Source: Pedomonas mirosovicensis
GTDB taxonomy: Bacteria; Pseudomonadota; Alphaproteobacteria; Sphingomonadales; Sphingomonadaceae
DNA: 64,000 bases
NCBI RefSeq assembly: GCF_022569295.1
Contig: NZ_JAKFIA010000001.1
Location: forward strand, 1,131,001-1,195,000
Reading direction: 5' to 3'
Made by a program: the position numbers and the translations under genes. Below are positions 1 through 8,760 of this stretch, piece by piece (within the stretch, counting starts at the first letter, position 1; the number at the start of each line of letters is the position of its first letter). The notes below the pieces were generated by a model that worked only from the letters and a program-made list of their open reading frames with translations, did no database searches and was not told where the DNA came from.

Positions 1-1342
1 CGCCGCCGTCCGCCAGCTGCGAGCGCAGCGCCATGCGCTTGGACTTGCCGACCATTTCCTCGAAGTTGGCCACGTCGCGCGTGCGAATGGCATGAAGGCC
101 CCAGACGAGGCCGAGCTTGCGCGCCGTCTCCAGCTTGGGGGTGAGCACCAGAATAGGCGTGATCGGCCGCTCGCGGGCGGCGCGCAGCGCGGTCGAGCCC
201 GAGGTGGTGAAGCAGCAGATGGCCTTGGCGCTGAGCGACAGGGCGATCTGGCTGGCCGCCGCCGAGATGGCGTCGGCGGTGGTGGCCTCGGGCTGGATTT
301 CGCTGAAGTGGACGCGGGCCTGGTAGGTGACGTCCTGCTCCACCTGGGTGGCGATCTCATCCATCATGCTGACCGCTTCCAGCGGGTAGGCGCCGGCAGC
401 GGATTCGGCGGAGAGCATGATCGCGTCCGCGCCGTCGTAGATGGCGTTTGCCACGTCCGACACCTCGGCCCGTGTGGGCGTGGGCGACTGGATCATGGAT
501 TCGAGCATCTGGGTCGCAACCACCACCGTCTTGCCCTTGGCGCGGGCGCTGGCGACGATCTGCTTCTGGAGGCGCGGCACCTCGGCGATGGGAGCCTCGA
601 CGCCCAGATCGCCGCGGGCGACCATCACCGCGTCGGCGAGGTCGAGAATCTCATCGAGGCGCTGCACGGCGGCGGGCTTCTCGATCTTGGCGAGCACCCC
701 GGCGCGCCCCTGGATGAGCTTGCGGGCCTCGGCCACGTCCTCCGGCCGCTGGACGAAGGAGAGGGCGATCCAGTCCGCGCCCTTCTCCAGCGCGAAGGCG
801 AGATCGCTGCGGTCCTTCTCGGTCAGCGCCGCGAGCGGGATGACCGCATCGGGCACGTTGACGCCCTTGTTGTTGGAGAGGCGGCCGCCCACCATCACGC
901 GGGTGACGATACGGTTGGGGTGCACCTCCAGCGTCTCCAGCCGGATTTTGCCGTCGTCGAGCAGCAGGCGCTGGCCGGGGGCAAGGGCCGCGAACAGCTC
1001 GCGGTGGGGCAGGTGGACGCGGGTGGCGTCGCCCGGCGCCGGGTCGAGGTCGAGCACGAAGGTCTGCCCGCCCGTCAGCTCAATGGTGCCGTCGGCAAAA
1101 GTGCCGACGCGCAGCTTGGGGCCCTGAAGGTCCACCAGAATGGTGGTGGGGCGGCCCAGCTGGCCTTCCAGGTCGCGAATGCGGGAGATGACCTCCGCAT
1201 GCCCTTCCTGGGTGCCGTGGGACATGTTGATGCGAAAGACGTCGGCGCCCGCTTCGAACAGCGCCCGAATCATTTCAGGCGAGCGGCTGGCAGGACCGAG
1301 CGTGGCGAGAATGCGAACCTTGCGGCGGCGTGGTTTGAACAT
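1..1342 (-). CDS. pyk: Pyruvate kinase (C-terminus beyond window)
   Basis: This is the last step of glycolysis: phosphoenolpyruvate plus ADP gives pyruvate plus ATP in the cytosol. The reverse strand opens with MFKPRRRKVRILATLGPASR, and the family motif FRINMSHG follows near residue 38. The Mg/K site segment KIEKPAAV and the signature VMVARGDLGVE are both visible, then TQMLESM and the allosteric C-terminal domain up to the window edge. About 447 residues are present, so only a short tail is missing. It is transcribed divergently from the DUF1244 gene. Identification is secure. Confidence 0.96.
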   Translation of the reverse strand, partial: MFKPRRRKVRILATLGPASRSPEMIRALFEAGADVFRINMSHGTQEGHAEVISRIRDLEGQLGRPTTILVDLQGPKLRVGTFADGTIELTGGQTFVLDLDPAPGDATRVHLPHRELFAALAPGQRLLLDDGKIRLETLEVHPNRIVTRVMVGGRLSNNKGVNVPDAVIPLAALTEKDRSDLAFALEKGADWIALSFVQRPEDVAEARKLIQGRAGVLAKIEKPAAVQRLDEILDLADAVMVARGDLGVEAPIAEVPRLQKQIVASARAKGKTVVVATQMLESMIQSPTPTRAEVSDVANAIYDGADAIMLSAESAAGAYPLEAVSMMDEIATQVEQDVTYQARVHFSEIQPEATTADAISAAASQIALSLSAKAICCFTTSGSTALRAARERPITPILVLTPKLETARKLGLVWGLHAIRTRDVANFEEMVGKSKRMALRSQLADGG

Positions 1343-1428
1343 TGTTTTGACGCGCTTATCTCAAATGACAACGGTGACAATATTGCTTAGCAGACATTAC
1401 AGACATAAGGCATAAAGGGAATTCCCAA

Positions 1429-1761
1429 ATGGAGAACGGTCAAATGGACCGGGCGACTCGGACTGAACTGGAAGCGGCGGCGTTCCGGCGGCTCCTCACC
1501 CACCTTCAGCAACGCACGGACGTACAAAACGTCGATCTGATGGGCTGGGGCGGCTTCTGCCGCAACTGTCTTTCTGAGTGGCTGGCGGAAGAGGCCGAGG
1601 CGCGGGGACTGGCGCTGGACAAGCACCAGGCCCGCGAATGGGTTTATGGAATGCCCTACGAGGAATTCAAGGCCCGCCACCAGCAGCCCGCGACCCAGGA
1701 GCAGCTGGACCGGATGAACGCCAGCCTTGAGGTGAACAAGCGCGTGCGCGGCCAGAGCTAA
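1429..1761 (+). CDS. DUF1244 family protein
   Basis: This is a 110-residue cytosolic protein of the DUF1244 family, which is widespread in proteobacteria and has no established function. The conserved core is easy to see: TRTELEAAAFRRLLTHL, then DVQNVDLMGWGGFCRNCLS with two cysteines, then YGMPYEEFKARHQ. An alternative start five codons downstream (MDRATRTE) matches relatives slightly better. It stands alone between divergent pyk and gapR. The family call is firm; the role is unknown. Confidence 0.88.
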   Translation: MENGQMDRATRTELEAAAFRRLLTHLQQRTDVQNVDLMGWGGFCRNCLSEWLAEEAEARGLALDKHQAREWVYGMPYEEFKARHQQPATQEQLDRMNASLEVNKRVRGQS

Positions 1762-1850
1762 AGGGGGACTGGCCGCAACCCTCTTGTTCAGCCGGACCTT
1801 GGCCGCTACGGATGCCTGTTCTGAAAAGGTTTCCATCAAGGATAGGCGGG

Positions 1851-2093
1851 ATGAGCGAAGTTATTGCGGCCGACCTGTTGCGTCAGCTCATTGAGCGCGT
1901 GGAGCGGCTGGAAGAAGAGAAGAAGGGCATCGCAGAGGATATCCGCGAGGTGTTCGCGGAGGCCAAGGCGCAGGGTTTCGACGTGAAGACCATGCGTCAG
2001 GTCATCAAGCTGCGGAACATGGAAAAGCACAAGCGCCAGGAAGCCGAGGCGCTGCTGGAGACTTATCTGGCCGCGCTCGGCATGGCGGAGTAA
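1851..2093 (+). CDS. gapR: Nucleoid-associated protein GapR (DUF2312)
   Basis: GapR is a small alphaproteobacterial DNA-binding protein that clamps overtwisted, AT-rich DNA ahead of replication and transcription forks (known from Caulobacter). The 80-residue product has the family pattern: an N-terminal coiled-coil (LRQLIERVERLEEEKKGI), then DIREVFAEAKAQGFDVKTMRQVIKLR, then a helical tail. The ATG at 1851 starts MSEVIAADLL, which fits family length. The frame extends upstream to 1812, but those residues (MPVLKRFPSRIGG) look like untranslated leader. Confidence 0.93.
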   Translation: MSEVIAADLLRQLIERVERLEEEKKGIAEDIREVFAEAKAQGFDVKTMRQVIKLRNMEKHKRQEAEALLETYLAALGMAE

Positions 2094-2212
2094 GCCTCTG
2101 CCCGTTCTGGCGGTTGAATGAACAGGCGGCGGTCCCACGCGGGGCTGCCGCTTTTCTTTGGCGGCCCCGTGATAGGCTCGGCTTAACCGCTGGACTGTAA
2201 AGGGAGCCGCAC

Positions 2213-2532
2213 ATGCTGGTGACGACGACGGCCGTTCTTGAGGGCAAGCCGGTGCGCGACTATCTGGGCGTAGTGACGGGCGAGGTCATCGTCGGGGCCA
2301 ACATCTTCAAGGACCTGTTCGCTTCGGTGCGGGATATCGTCGGCGGCCGCTCGGGCGCTTATGAGAGCACCCTGCGCGATGCTCGCGCCACCGCCATTGC
2401 CGAGATGGTTGCCGAGGCCCGTGCACTCGGCGCGGACGCGGTGATTGAGTCGATCTCGACTACGAGACCATCGGCCAGGGTGGCTCCATGCTGATGGTCA
2501 CCGTGACCGGCACGGCGGTAAAGCTCGCCTGA
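2213..2532 (+). CDS. YbjQ/UPF0145 family protein, frameshifted
   Basis: This is a small protein of the YbjQ (UPF0145) family, which forms pentamers and has been linked to heavy-metal binding. The first 75 residues fit the family closely ([43 protein letters not shown]). After GADAVI near base 2447 one G is missing. Restoring it gives [19 protein letters not shown] and a normal end at 2532. As written, the frame runs on with unrelated residues to 2494. A sequencing deletion is the simplest explanation, though a real pseudogene is possible. Confidence 0.85.
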
Positions 2533-2638
2533 CCCCCTTTCTTCCATGCCGGGTCTGGTGTAGGAGCCAAGGCGATAGTCCACAACAACGATGAGATCGG
2601 ATCTCAAGGCGTCGCGTCTTGAGCCGAGACCGGAGTCT

Positions 2639-3382
2639 ATGGCAGGTCATTCCAAATTTAAGAATATCATGCACCGGAAGGGCGCGCAGGACGCCAAGCG
2701 CGCGCGCGTCTTCTCCAAGCTGTCCCGCGAAATCACCGTCGCCGCCAAGATGGGCGCGCCGGACCCGGACCATAACCCGCGTCTGCGTGCCGCCATCAGC
2801 GCGGCGAAGGCCTCCCAGATGCCGCGCGACAATATCGAGCGCGCGCTCAAGAAGGCGCAGGGCGGCGATGTCGAGAACTACGAGGAAGTCCGCTACGAGG
2901 GCTTCGGCCCCGGCGGCACCGCGCTGATCGTCGAGGCGCTGACCGACAACCGCAACCGCACCGCGGGCGAGGTTCGCTCCTACTTCTCCAAGTACGGCGG
3001 CAACATGGGCGCGAACGGCTCGGTGAGCCACAGCTTCGATCGCCTCGGCCAGATCGTCTATCCGGCCAAGGCCGGTTCGGCCGACGCCGTGTTCGAGGCG
3101 GCGCTGGAAGCGGGCGCGGATGACGTGGTCTCCGACGAGGAAACCCACGAAATCTATTGCAGCCCGGACAGCCTGCACGAAGTGACCCGCGTGCTGGAAG
3201 CCAAGCTCGGCGAGCCGGACAGCGCCAAGCTGGCCTGGCGTCCGCACGACATGGTGACCGTGGACGAGGCCGCCGCCATCAGCCTGATGAAGCTGATCGA
3301 CGCGCTGGAAGACAACGACGACGTGCAGACCGTCTGGGGCAACTATGAAGTGCCCGACGACGTGATGGCCAAGCTCGGCTAA
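2639..3382 (+). CDS. yebC: YebC/PmpR family protein
   Basis: YebC family proteins bind DNA in some bacteria. More recent work on the family implicates it in translation of difficult peptide stretches such as polyproline. The start [21 protein letters not shown] is the family signature, so the ATG at 2639 is chosen over an upstream in-frame ATG at 2591. Length (247 residues) and the motifs [21 protein letters not shown] and [17 protein letters not shown] are typical. It lies four bases upstream of ruvC, the usual alphaproteobacterial yebC-ruvC-ruvA order. Confidence 0.96.
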   Translation: MAGHSKFKNIMHRKGAQDAKRARVFSKLSREITVAAKMGAPDPDHNPRLRAAISAAKASQMPRDNIERALKKAQGGDVENYEEVRYEGFGPGGTALIVEALTDNRNRTAGEVRSYFSKYGGNMGANGSVSHSFDRLGQIVYPAKAGSADAVFEAALEAGADDVVSDEETHEIYCSPDSLHEVTRVLEAKLGEPDSAKLAWRPHDMVTVDEAAAISLMKLIDALEDNDDVQTVWGNYEVPDDVMAKLG

Positions 3383-3386
3383 GCGG

Positions 3387-3902
3387 GTGGCCAAGGCCAA
3401 ACGCCTGATCGGTCTCGACCCCGGCCTCGCCAAGACCGGCTGGGGCGTTATCGACGTGGACGGCCTGCGCCTCACCCACGTCGCTAACGGCACGGTCTCG
3501 ACGGACCGGGTGGACGACCTGGCGGAGCGCTTAGTCGCGCTCCACCAGGGTCTGCTGGAAGTGTTCAACACCTGGCAGCCGGACAGCGCGGCGGTCGAGG
3601 AAACCTTCGTCAACAAGAACCCCACCTCCACCCTCAAGCTGGGGCAGGCGCGCGGCGTCGTTCTGATGACGGCCAGCCTCTACGGCCTGCCGGTCGCCGA
3701 ATACACGCCGAACCACGTGAAGAAGGCGGTCGTTGGCGTGGGCCACGCCGCCAAGGAACAGGTGGACGCCATGGTGCAGCGCCTGCTGCCGGGGGTGAAG
3801 ATCTCCGGCCCCGACGCCTCAGACGCGCTGGCCGTCGCCATTGCCCACTCCTACGCCGCCGGAGCGCAGGCGGTGCTCGCCAAAGCCAAGAGGATGGCCT
3901 GA
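3387..3902 (+). CDS. ruvC: Holliday junction resolvase RuvC
   Basis: RuvC is the Holliday-junction endonuclease acting with RuvAB in recombinational repair. The 171-residue product shows the RNase H-like fold motifs: [12 protein letters not shown] with the first catalytic Asp near residue 10, VEETFVNKN with the catalytic Glu near residue 71, and [15 protein letters not shown] with the two C-terminal acidic residues. The start is a GTG at 3387, four bases after yebC. Its stop overlaps the ruvA start (TGATG), which indicates translational coupling. Confidence 0.97.
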   Translation: MAKAKRLIGLDPGLAKTGWGVIDVDGLRLTHVANGTVSTDRVDDLAERLVALHQGLLEVFNTWQPDSAAVEETFVNKNPTSTLKLGQARGVVLMTASLYGLPVAEYTPNHVKKAVVGVGHAAKEQVDAMVQRLLPGVKISGPDASDALAVAIAHSYAAGAQAVLAKAKRMA

Positions 3903-4510
3903 TGTTCGCCAAGCTCCGCGGTGCCGTCGATACCATCGGCGAAGACACGGTCATCATCGACGTGAACGGGGTGGGTTACCTCGTCCACGCCTCCAACCGC
4001 ACGCTGGGCCAGCTGCCCCCGGTGGGCCAGACCATCACGCTCTTCATCGAAACCCAGGTGCGCGAGGACGCGATCACCCTGTTCGGCTTTGCAAAGAGCG
4101 AAGAACAGCGGTGGTTCAAGCTGCTGACCTCCGTGCAGGGCGTGGGCGCGCGGCTGGCGCTTTCCATCCTCACCGCCCTGTCGCCCACGGACCTCGGCAA
4201 CGCCGTTGCTCATCAGGACAAGGCGGCCGTCGCCCGCGCCAACGGCGTCGGCCCCAAGCTCGCCCAGCGCATCGTCATCGAACTGAAGGACAAGGTGGGC
4301 GCAATCCTGCCGGACTTCGAGGTGGCCCCCGCTGCCGCAGCCTCGCCGGGATCGGCGCTGGCCGATGCGGTCTCCGCTCTCGTCAACCTCGGCTACCGCC
4401 CGGCGGAAGCCAGCGCCGCCGTCTCCGCCGCCAAGGGCAAGGTGGGTGACGCAGGGCTGGACGATCTCATCAAGGCCGCGCTGAAAGAGGCCATGAGCGG
4501 GCGGTTGTAA
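3902..4510 (+). CDS. ruvA: Holliday junction DNA helicase subunit RuvA
   Basis: RuvA is the junction-binding subunit that loads the RuvB motor on four-way DNA. The 202-residue product starts [15 protein letters not shown] in the OB-fold domain and continues through VNGVGYLVHAS and LFGFAKSEEQRWFKLL. It then has two helix-hairpin-helix segments (VQGVGARLALSIL, NGVGPKLAQRIVIELKDKV) and a C-terminal three-helix RuvB-binding domain. A bidirectional terminator lies about 115 bp after its stop, separating it from ruvB. Confidence 0.97.
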   Translation: MFAKLRGAVDTIGEDTVIIDVNGVGYLVHASNRTLGQLPPVGQTITLFIETQVREDAITLFGFAKSEEQRWFKLLTSVQGVGARLALSILTALSPTDLGNAVAHQDKAAVARANGVGPKLAQRIVIELKDKVGAILPDFEVAPAAAASPGSALADAVSALVNLGYRPAEASAAVSAAKGKVGDAGLDDLIKAALKEAMSGRL

Positions 4511-4623
4511 GGCGGGGTAAGGCGCTGGATATTCGACTATTGGAGGGCTTACGGCGGACCGGCAGTTTTGGTATGAAGGATATTAGCAACTAGGGTTTCT
4601 GTGGATCACCACACAACCTTCCG

Positions 4624-4658
4624 AAAAAAGCCTGGACGTGTCGGCGTCCGGGCTTTTT
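4624..4658. terminator. Bidirectional intrinsic terminator after ruvA
   Basis: A 9-bp stem (GCCTGGACG with CGTCCGGGC, one G-U pair) closes a 6-base loop. It is flanked by A6 on the left and T5 on the right, so it can terminate in either direction. On the plus strand it would end yebC-ruvC-ruvA. On the minus strand it would end the small antisense gene that stops at 4703. Confidence 0.8.
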
Positions 4659-4702
4659 CATTAGATGGGTCCGGGGTGTCGGCCCCGAACCCTTGTGCCG
4701 CC

Positions 4703-4840
4703 CTATTTCGAGCGAGCCACCTCCACGATCTTGAGGACAAGCATCGCGAAGGCAATCATCAGCGTGGAAATGCCGATGACGATAGCAACTAAGGATTCTA
4801 TCTGAATGTGAACCACCTCCTGCCGACGGCGAGATTGCAT
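4703..4840 (-). CDS. Small membrane peptide, holin-like toxin (Hol_Tox) candidate
   Basis: A 45-codon frame runs on the minus strand between ruvA and ruvB. It has one hydrophobic helix (SLVAIVIGISTLMIAFAML) followed by VLKIVEVARSK. The pattern E-x-L-x-x-x-I-G ... A-x-x-M-L-V-x-K-I resembles the Hol_Tox small hydrophobic toxins, which are best known from Firmicutes. The true start is unclear. A strong AGGAGG sits just before codon 9-10, so translation may begin at the GTG at 4816 or just after it rather than at the ATG at 4840. The downstream terminator at 4624-4658 is correctly oriented. Function is inference only. Confidence 0.5.
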   Translation of the reverse strand: MQSRRRQEVVHIQIESLVAIVIGISTLMIAFAMLVLKIVEVARSK

Positions 4841-4883
4841 CGCCGCAGGATTGCGGCGGTGCGGCCGTCGGAGGGGAGCATAG
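4817..4883 (-). promoter_or_regulatory. Structured leader of the small antisense gene
   Basis: Upstream of the peptide frame an 8-bp inverted repeat (CCGACGGC ... GCCGTCGG) encloses an inner hairpin (CCGCA ... TGCGG). The CCTCC next to its 5' arm is complementary to the GGAGG Shine-Dalgarno sequence next to its 3' arm, so the mRNA 5' end could hide the ribosome site. A possible -10 element TATGCT (minus strand, 4878-4883) would start the RNA right at this fold. The fold is read directly; its regulatory use is inferred. Confidence 0.4.
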
Positions 4884-4975
4884 TCGGCACGCTCGATAAC
4901 ATCTTTATTAAATTAATAGTAATTTCAATGATTTATGCCATTCATGGCGCGCTCGTGAAACGCGGCCGTTAAAAT

Positions 4976-5005
4976 GAGGGGGGTGCAGGGGGCCGAGACC
5001 TCTGC
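4976..5005 (-). repeat. REP-like hairpin, single copy
   Basis: GCAGGGGG-CCGAGA-CCTCTGC forms a hairpin next to GGGGGGTGC. On the minus strand this reads as the hairpin followed by a CACCCCCC tail, like the other dispersed repeats in the window. It lies in the ruvA-ruvB gap, about 140 bp before ruvB. Confidence 0.5.
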
Positions 5006-5142
5006 ATAAAACCAGCCCTTGAAACAAACTTGCTTCAAGCAAGACGTGGCTTGGCAGTTTTTCCGCTGAAATTCGCAAAAAACGGGATTTATGACGCTGG
5101 CTGGCTATTCCGCTTTTGTTCGCGGACGCGTAAACACAAGCC

Positions 5143-6186
5143 ATGAGTGACGAGCAAGAGCGACTGGTGGCGGGAGCGCGCAGCGAGGAGGATTTCCTCG
5201 AGGCGAGCCTGCGCCCGCAGCATCTGGATGAGTTCATCGGCCAGCAGACGGCGCGGGAGAACCTGCGCGTCTTCATCGAGGCCGCCAAGGCGCGCGGCGA
5301 TGCGCTGGACCATGTGCTGTTCTTCGGCCCGCCGGGGCTGGGCAAGACCACGCTCGCGCAGATCATCGCCCGCGAGATGGGCGTGAACTTCCGGGCGACG
5401 TCGGGTCCGGTCATCGCCAAGGCGGGGGATCTGGCCGCGCTGCTGACCAACCTGGAAGCAGGCGACGTTCTGTTCATCGACGAGATTCACCGGCTCAATC
5501 CGGCGGTGGAGGAAGTGCTCTACCCGGCGATGGAGGACCGGCAGCTGGACCTCATCATCGGCTCGGGGCCATCGGCGCGGTCGGTGCGGATCGACCTGCC
5601 GCAGTTCACGCTGGTGGGAGCAACGACACGCTCCGGCCTCATCACCACGCCGCTGAGGGATCGCTTCGGCATTCCAGTCAGGCTGCAATACTACACCACG
5701 GACGAGCTGGAGCTGGTGGTGCGGCGCGGGGCAAAGGTGCTGGGCACCGAGATTGCGCCGGACGGCGCGCGCGAGGTTGCGGCGCGCTCGCGCGGCACGC
5801 CGCGTATTGCGGGCCGCCTGCTGCGCCGGGTGCGAGATTTCGCGGCAGTGGCGGGCGAGACGGTCATCAACCGGCACGTGGCTGATGCGGCGCTGACGCG
5901 CCTCGACGTGGACCGGCTGGGGCTGGACATGATGGACCGGCGCTACCTCTCCATGATCGCGGACACCTACCACGGCGGCCCGGTGGGGGTTGAGACCATC
6001 TCGGCCGCGCTTTCCGAACCCCGCGATACGCTGGAGGAGGTGATCGAGCCCTATCTGATCCAGATCGGGTTCGTCGCCCGCACCGCGCGCGGGCGGATGC
6101 TGACCCCGGCGGCGTTCGAGCATCTGGGGCTTGCCCCGCCCAGCCGAACGCAACAGCCGCTTCCCCTTCTTGACGGGGAAGGGTAA
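5143..6186 (+). CDS. ruvB: Holliday junction branch migration helicase RuvB
   Basis: RuvB is the hexameric AAA+ motor that drives branch migration with RuvA. The 347-residue product has Walker [15 protein letters not shown] near residue 60, Walker B FIDEIHR near residue 113, sensor GATTRSGLI, and arginine-finger region [12 protein letters not shown]. The C-terminal winged helix ends in [20 protein letters not shown] 632-bp gap separates it from ruvCA, unlike species where the three genes are contiguous. Confidence 0.97.
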   Translation: MSDEQERLVAGARSEEDFLEASLRPQHLDEFIGQQTARENLRVFIEAAKARGDALDHVLFFGPPGLGKTTLAQIIAREMGVNFRATSGPVIAKAGDLAALLTNLEAGDVLFIDEIHRLNPAVEEVLYPAMEDRQLDLIIGSGPSARSVRIDLPQFTLVGATTRSGLITTPLRDRFGIPVRLQYYTTDELELVVRRGAKVLGTEIAPDGAREVAARSRGTPRIAGRLLRRVRDFAAVAGETVINRHVADAALTRLDVDRLGLDMMDRRYLSMIADTYHGGPVGVETISAALSEPRDTLEEVIEPYLIQIGFVARTARGRMLTPAAFEHLGLAPPSRTQQPLPLLDGEG

Positions 6187-6237
6187 GGGCAGCGCATGTT
6201 CGGCACCAGGGGGCTCCATTGATGCGATCGGCTCGTC

Positions 6238-6723
6238 ATGACTGAGGCACAGCACGACGACGTGGCCTATCAGGGCCGTATCGACGACGGTATCCATCGG
6301 TATTCGCTGCGAATCTACTTCGAGGATACCGATGCGGGCGGCGTGGTCTATCACGCCAACTACCTGCGGTTCATGGAGCGCGCCCGAACCGACATGCTCA
6401 GATGTGTTGGCATCGAACAGCGGCAGGGGCTTGAGGCGGAAGGAGCCGACAAGGGTAATTATGTCGTCGGGTCCCTCCAGATCGATTATAAGCGGCCGGC
6501 CCATCTGGACGACGTGGTGACGGTGGTCTCCACGGTCGAGGCCGTGCGGCCGGCAAGCTGCATCATCCGGCAACGGATTGTCAGGAAGAATGAAATACTG
6601 ACTGACGCGAGGGTCACGGTCGCCTTTGTGGGCGAGGGTGGACGGCCGCGGCGTCAGCCGGCTGCCTGGCGGGAGCAGTTCGAGACGCTCTGCCGGGGCG
6701 AGGAACTCCAAGAGGAAGCGTGA
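6238..6723 (+). CDS. ybgC: Tol-Pal system acyl-CoA thioesterase YbgC
   Basis: YbgC is a hot-dog fold acyl-CoA thioesterase that typically heads the tol-pal operon and associates with the inner membrane. The catalytic segment YFEDTDAGGVVYHANYLRFMERART is intact with the conserved Asp near residue 36. Length (161 residues) is slightly above average because of a short N-terminal extension. Its stop overlaps the tolQ start by one base (TGATG), supporting one operon through cpoB. Confidence 0.93.
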   Translation: MTEAQHDDVAYQGRIDDGIHRYSLRIYFEDTDAGGVVYHANYLRFMERARTDMLRCVGIEQRQGLEAEGADKGNYVVGSLQIDYKRPAHLDDVVTVVSTVEAVRPASCIIRQRIVRKNEILTDARVTVAFVGEGGRPRRQPAAWREQFETLCRGEELQEEA

Positions 6724-7437
6724 TGGAAGAAGCTGTAAATACGGTGTCGCTTGCGGCGGGTCAGGTTGATTTCTCCGCCTGGGCTCTGTTCTGGCAGGCG
6801 GACATGGTGGTCAAGGCGGTGATGATCGGCCTGGTCCTTGCCTCCATCTGGACGTGGGCCATCATGATCGACAAGGGCCGGCGCGTCGCCAAGATCAAGC
6901 GCGAGGCCGACCGGTTCGAGGACAGCTTCTGGTCCGGCTCCTCGATGGACAAGGTGTATGAAAACGCCAAGGCGCGGGGCAACCACCCGTTCGCCATGGT
7001 GTTCGGCGCGGCCATGGAGGAATGGCGGCGCTCGTTCACCGGCGGCCGGGTCGACAAGGCCTCGGTGAAGCAGCGCCTGGCGACCGTGATGCGCGTCACC
7101 TTCGAGCGCGAGATGGACAAGCTGGAGAGCAACCTGACGTTCCTGGCGACCGTGGGCTCGGTCGCGCCGTTCGTCGGCCTTTTTCGGCACGGTGTGGGGC
7201 ATCATGCGTGCCTTCACCGGTATCGCCCAGACCCAGAACACCTCGCTCGCCGTGGTGGCCCCCGGCATCGCCGAGGCGCTGTTCGCCACGGCCATCGGCC
7301 TCGTCGCCGCCATTCCGGCGGTGATCGGCTACAACAAGATCCAGGGCGAGGTGGGCCGCTATGGCAACCGCCTGTCCACCTTCTGCGACGAGTTCCACGC
7401 GCAGCTGTCGCGCCAGCTCGACGAAAAGGTCGATTGA
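6723..7437 (+). CDS. tolQ: Tol-Pal protein TolQ, frameshifted
   Basis: TolQ is the inner-membrane MotA/ExbB-like proton channel subunit that powers TolA. The first part ([26 protein letters not shown] as the first membrane segment) reads well up to [10 protein letters not shown] run of five T at 7180-7184 then shifts the frame. With four T the next residues are [15 protein letters not shown], and the remaining membrane helices follow in place ([16 protein letters not shown]). The repaired protein has the expected length of about 237 residues. An indel error is far more likely than real loss. Confidence 0.92.
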
Positions 7438-7452
7438 GAGGGGACGGCTGAC

Positions 7453-7891
7453 ATGGCGATGCATGTGGTACCATCCGGCGGCGGGCGCGGACGCGGCCGT
7501 CGTCCCATGGCGGACATCAACGTCACGCCGCTGGTCGACGTGATGCTGGTGCTGCTCATCATCTTCATGGTGACGGCGCCGCTGCTGGTGACCGGCGTGC
7601 CGGTCGACCTGCCGAACGCGCAGGCCAATGCCCTCAACGACGAGGACAACAAGCCGGTGCAGATTTCGGTCGACCCCTCGGGCGCGATCTTCATCGACGA
7701 GATGCAGATCTCGCTGGAAGAGCTGGCTCCGAAGCTGGCCGCCATCGCCGAGGCGCGCCGCGATGAGCCGCGCATCTATGTGCGGGCCGATTCTGACCCT
7801 CGACTATGGCGCGGTGATGCAGGTGGTGGGCACGATCAACACCGCCGGCTTCAAGAAGGTTGCGCTCATTACGGAGCATAAGGGGAAGTAA
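7453..7891 (+). CDS. tolR: Tol-Pal protein TolR, frameshifted
   Basis: TolR is the ExbD-like partner of TolQ, with one N-terminal membrane helix and a periplasmic domain. [24 protein letters not shown] contains the conserved membrane Asp used in proton conduction. Near base 7793 one extra base breaks the frame after VRADS. Removing it gives [25 protein letters not shown] and a stop at 7891. The corrected protein is about 145 residues, normal for the family. Confidence 0.92.
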
Positions 7892-7894
7892 GGC

Positions 7895-8734
7895 GTGAAA
7901 CGGTCGAGCTTGGTCATATCGGGCGTCGGCCATGCGGCGCTTGCAGCGGTGCTGGCCCTCAACTGGCCGGTGTCGGCGCCCGAGCGCCTGCCCACGGACC
8001 CCATTCCGATCGAGCTGGTCGATGTGGCCGACGTGCCGCAGGTGACCGAAAAGCCCAAGCCCTCCATCGAGGCCGCGCCGCAGGAAACGGTGGAGCCGGA
8101 TGCGGTCGAGCCCGAGCCGGAACCCGAACCGGAGCCGGAACCCGCGCCGCCGCCCAAGCCCGAGCCGAAGCCTGACGCCGTGCCTGAGCCCAAGCCCGAG
8201 CCGAAGAAGCCGGAACCCAAGCCCGAGCCGCCCAAGCCGCCGAAAAAGCAAGAGCCAAAGAAGCCGGAGAAGCCCAAGGAGCGGCTGAACGCTTCCAAGC
8301 TCGAGAACCTGATCGACAAGCGGCTGGAAAAGGCGGACCGCAAGCCGCTGAACGTCTCCAAGCTGGCGGAAACGCTGGAGAAGGATATCTCCAAGAACGC
8401 CAAGCTTGACCCGCGCGCCGCCGCGACCATCCAGCAATTGATGGACGCGCAGGTCTCCCGCTGCTTCAATCCGCCCACCGGTGGACGCGACGTGATGGAC
8501 ATGACCGTGAGCGTGCGCCTGCGGCTCGATCCGCAGGGGCGGATTCTGGATCAGCCCGTCATTGTCGGCCAGACCGGCGTGACCGCAGGCAACCAGGCCT
8601 ATGCCCAGGCTCTGGCCAGCGCGGCGCGACGGGCTATTCTGCGTTGTGCGCCCTATTCGCTGCCTGCCGAGCTGGCCCCCATCTGGGCCGGTCAGGAAAT
8701 GGAACTGGTTTTCGATCCGTCGCGCCTCATGTAA
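7895..8734 (+). CDS. tolA: Tol-Pal protein TolA
   Basis: TolA spans the periplasm and links the TolQR motor to TolB-Pal. The 279-residue product has an N-terminal membrane anchor (VISGVGHAALAAVLALNW), then a Pro/Glu/Lys-rich extended region from about residue 60 to 130 dominated by EPEP and KPEP repeats. A helical stretch and a C-terminal domain follow (VSRCFNPPTGG, VRLRLDPQGRI). The GTG start at 7895 is four bases after tolR. The alphaproteobacterial C-terminal domain is small and diverged from the E. coli form. Confidence 0.9.
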   Translation: MKRSSLVISGVGHAALAAVLALNWPVSAPERLPTDPIPIELVDVADVPQVTEKPKPSIEAAPQETVEPDAVEPEPEPEPEPEPAPPPKPEPKPDAVPEPKPEPKKPEPKPEPPKPPKKQEPKKPEKPKERLNASKLENLIDKRLEKADRKPLNVSKLAETLEKDISKNAKLDPRAAATIQQLMDAQVSRCFNPPTGGRDVMDMTVSVRLRLDPQGRILDQPVIVGQTGVTAGNQAYAQALASAARRAILRCAPYSLPAELAPIWAGQEMELVFDPSRLM

Positions 8735-8760
8735 CGCGCCCGATTGTGAAAGGTTGAGCC

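Noticed and set aside
92-1390. Long plus-strand frame opposite pyruvate kinase
   Set aside because: It is an antisense shadow of the high-GC pyk gene, with Arg/Gly/Ala-rich composition and no ribosome site.
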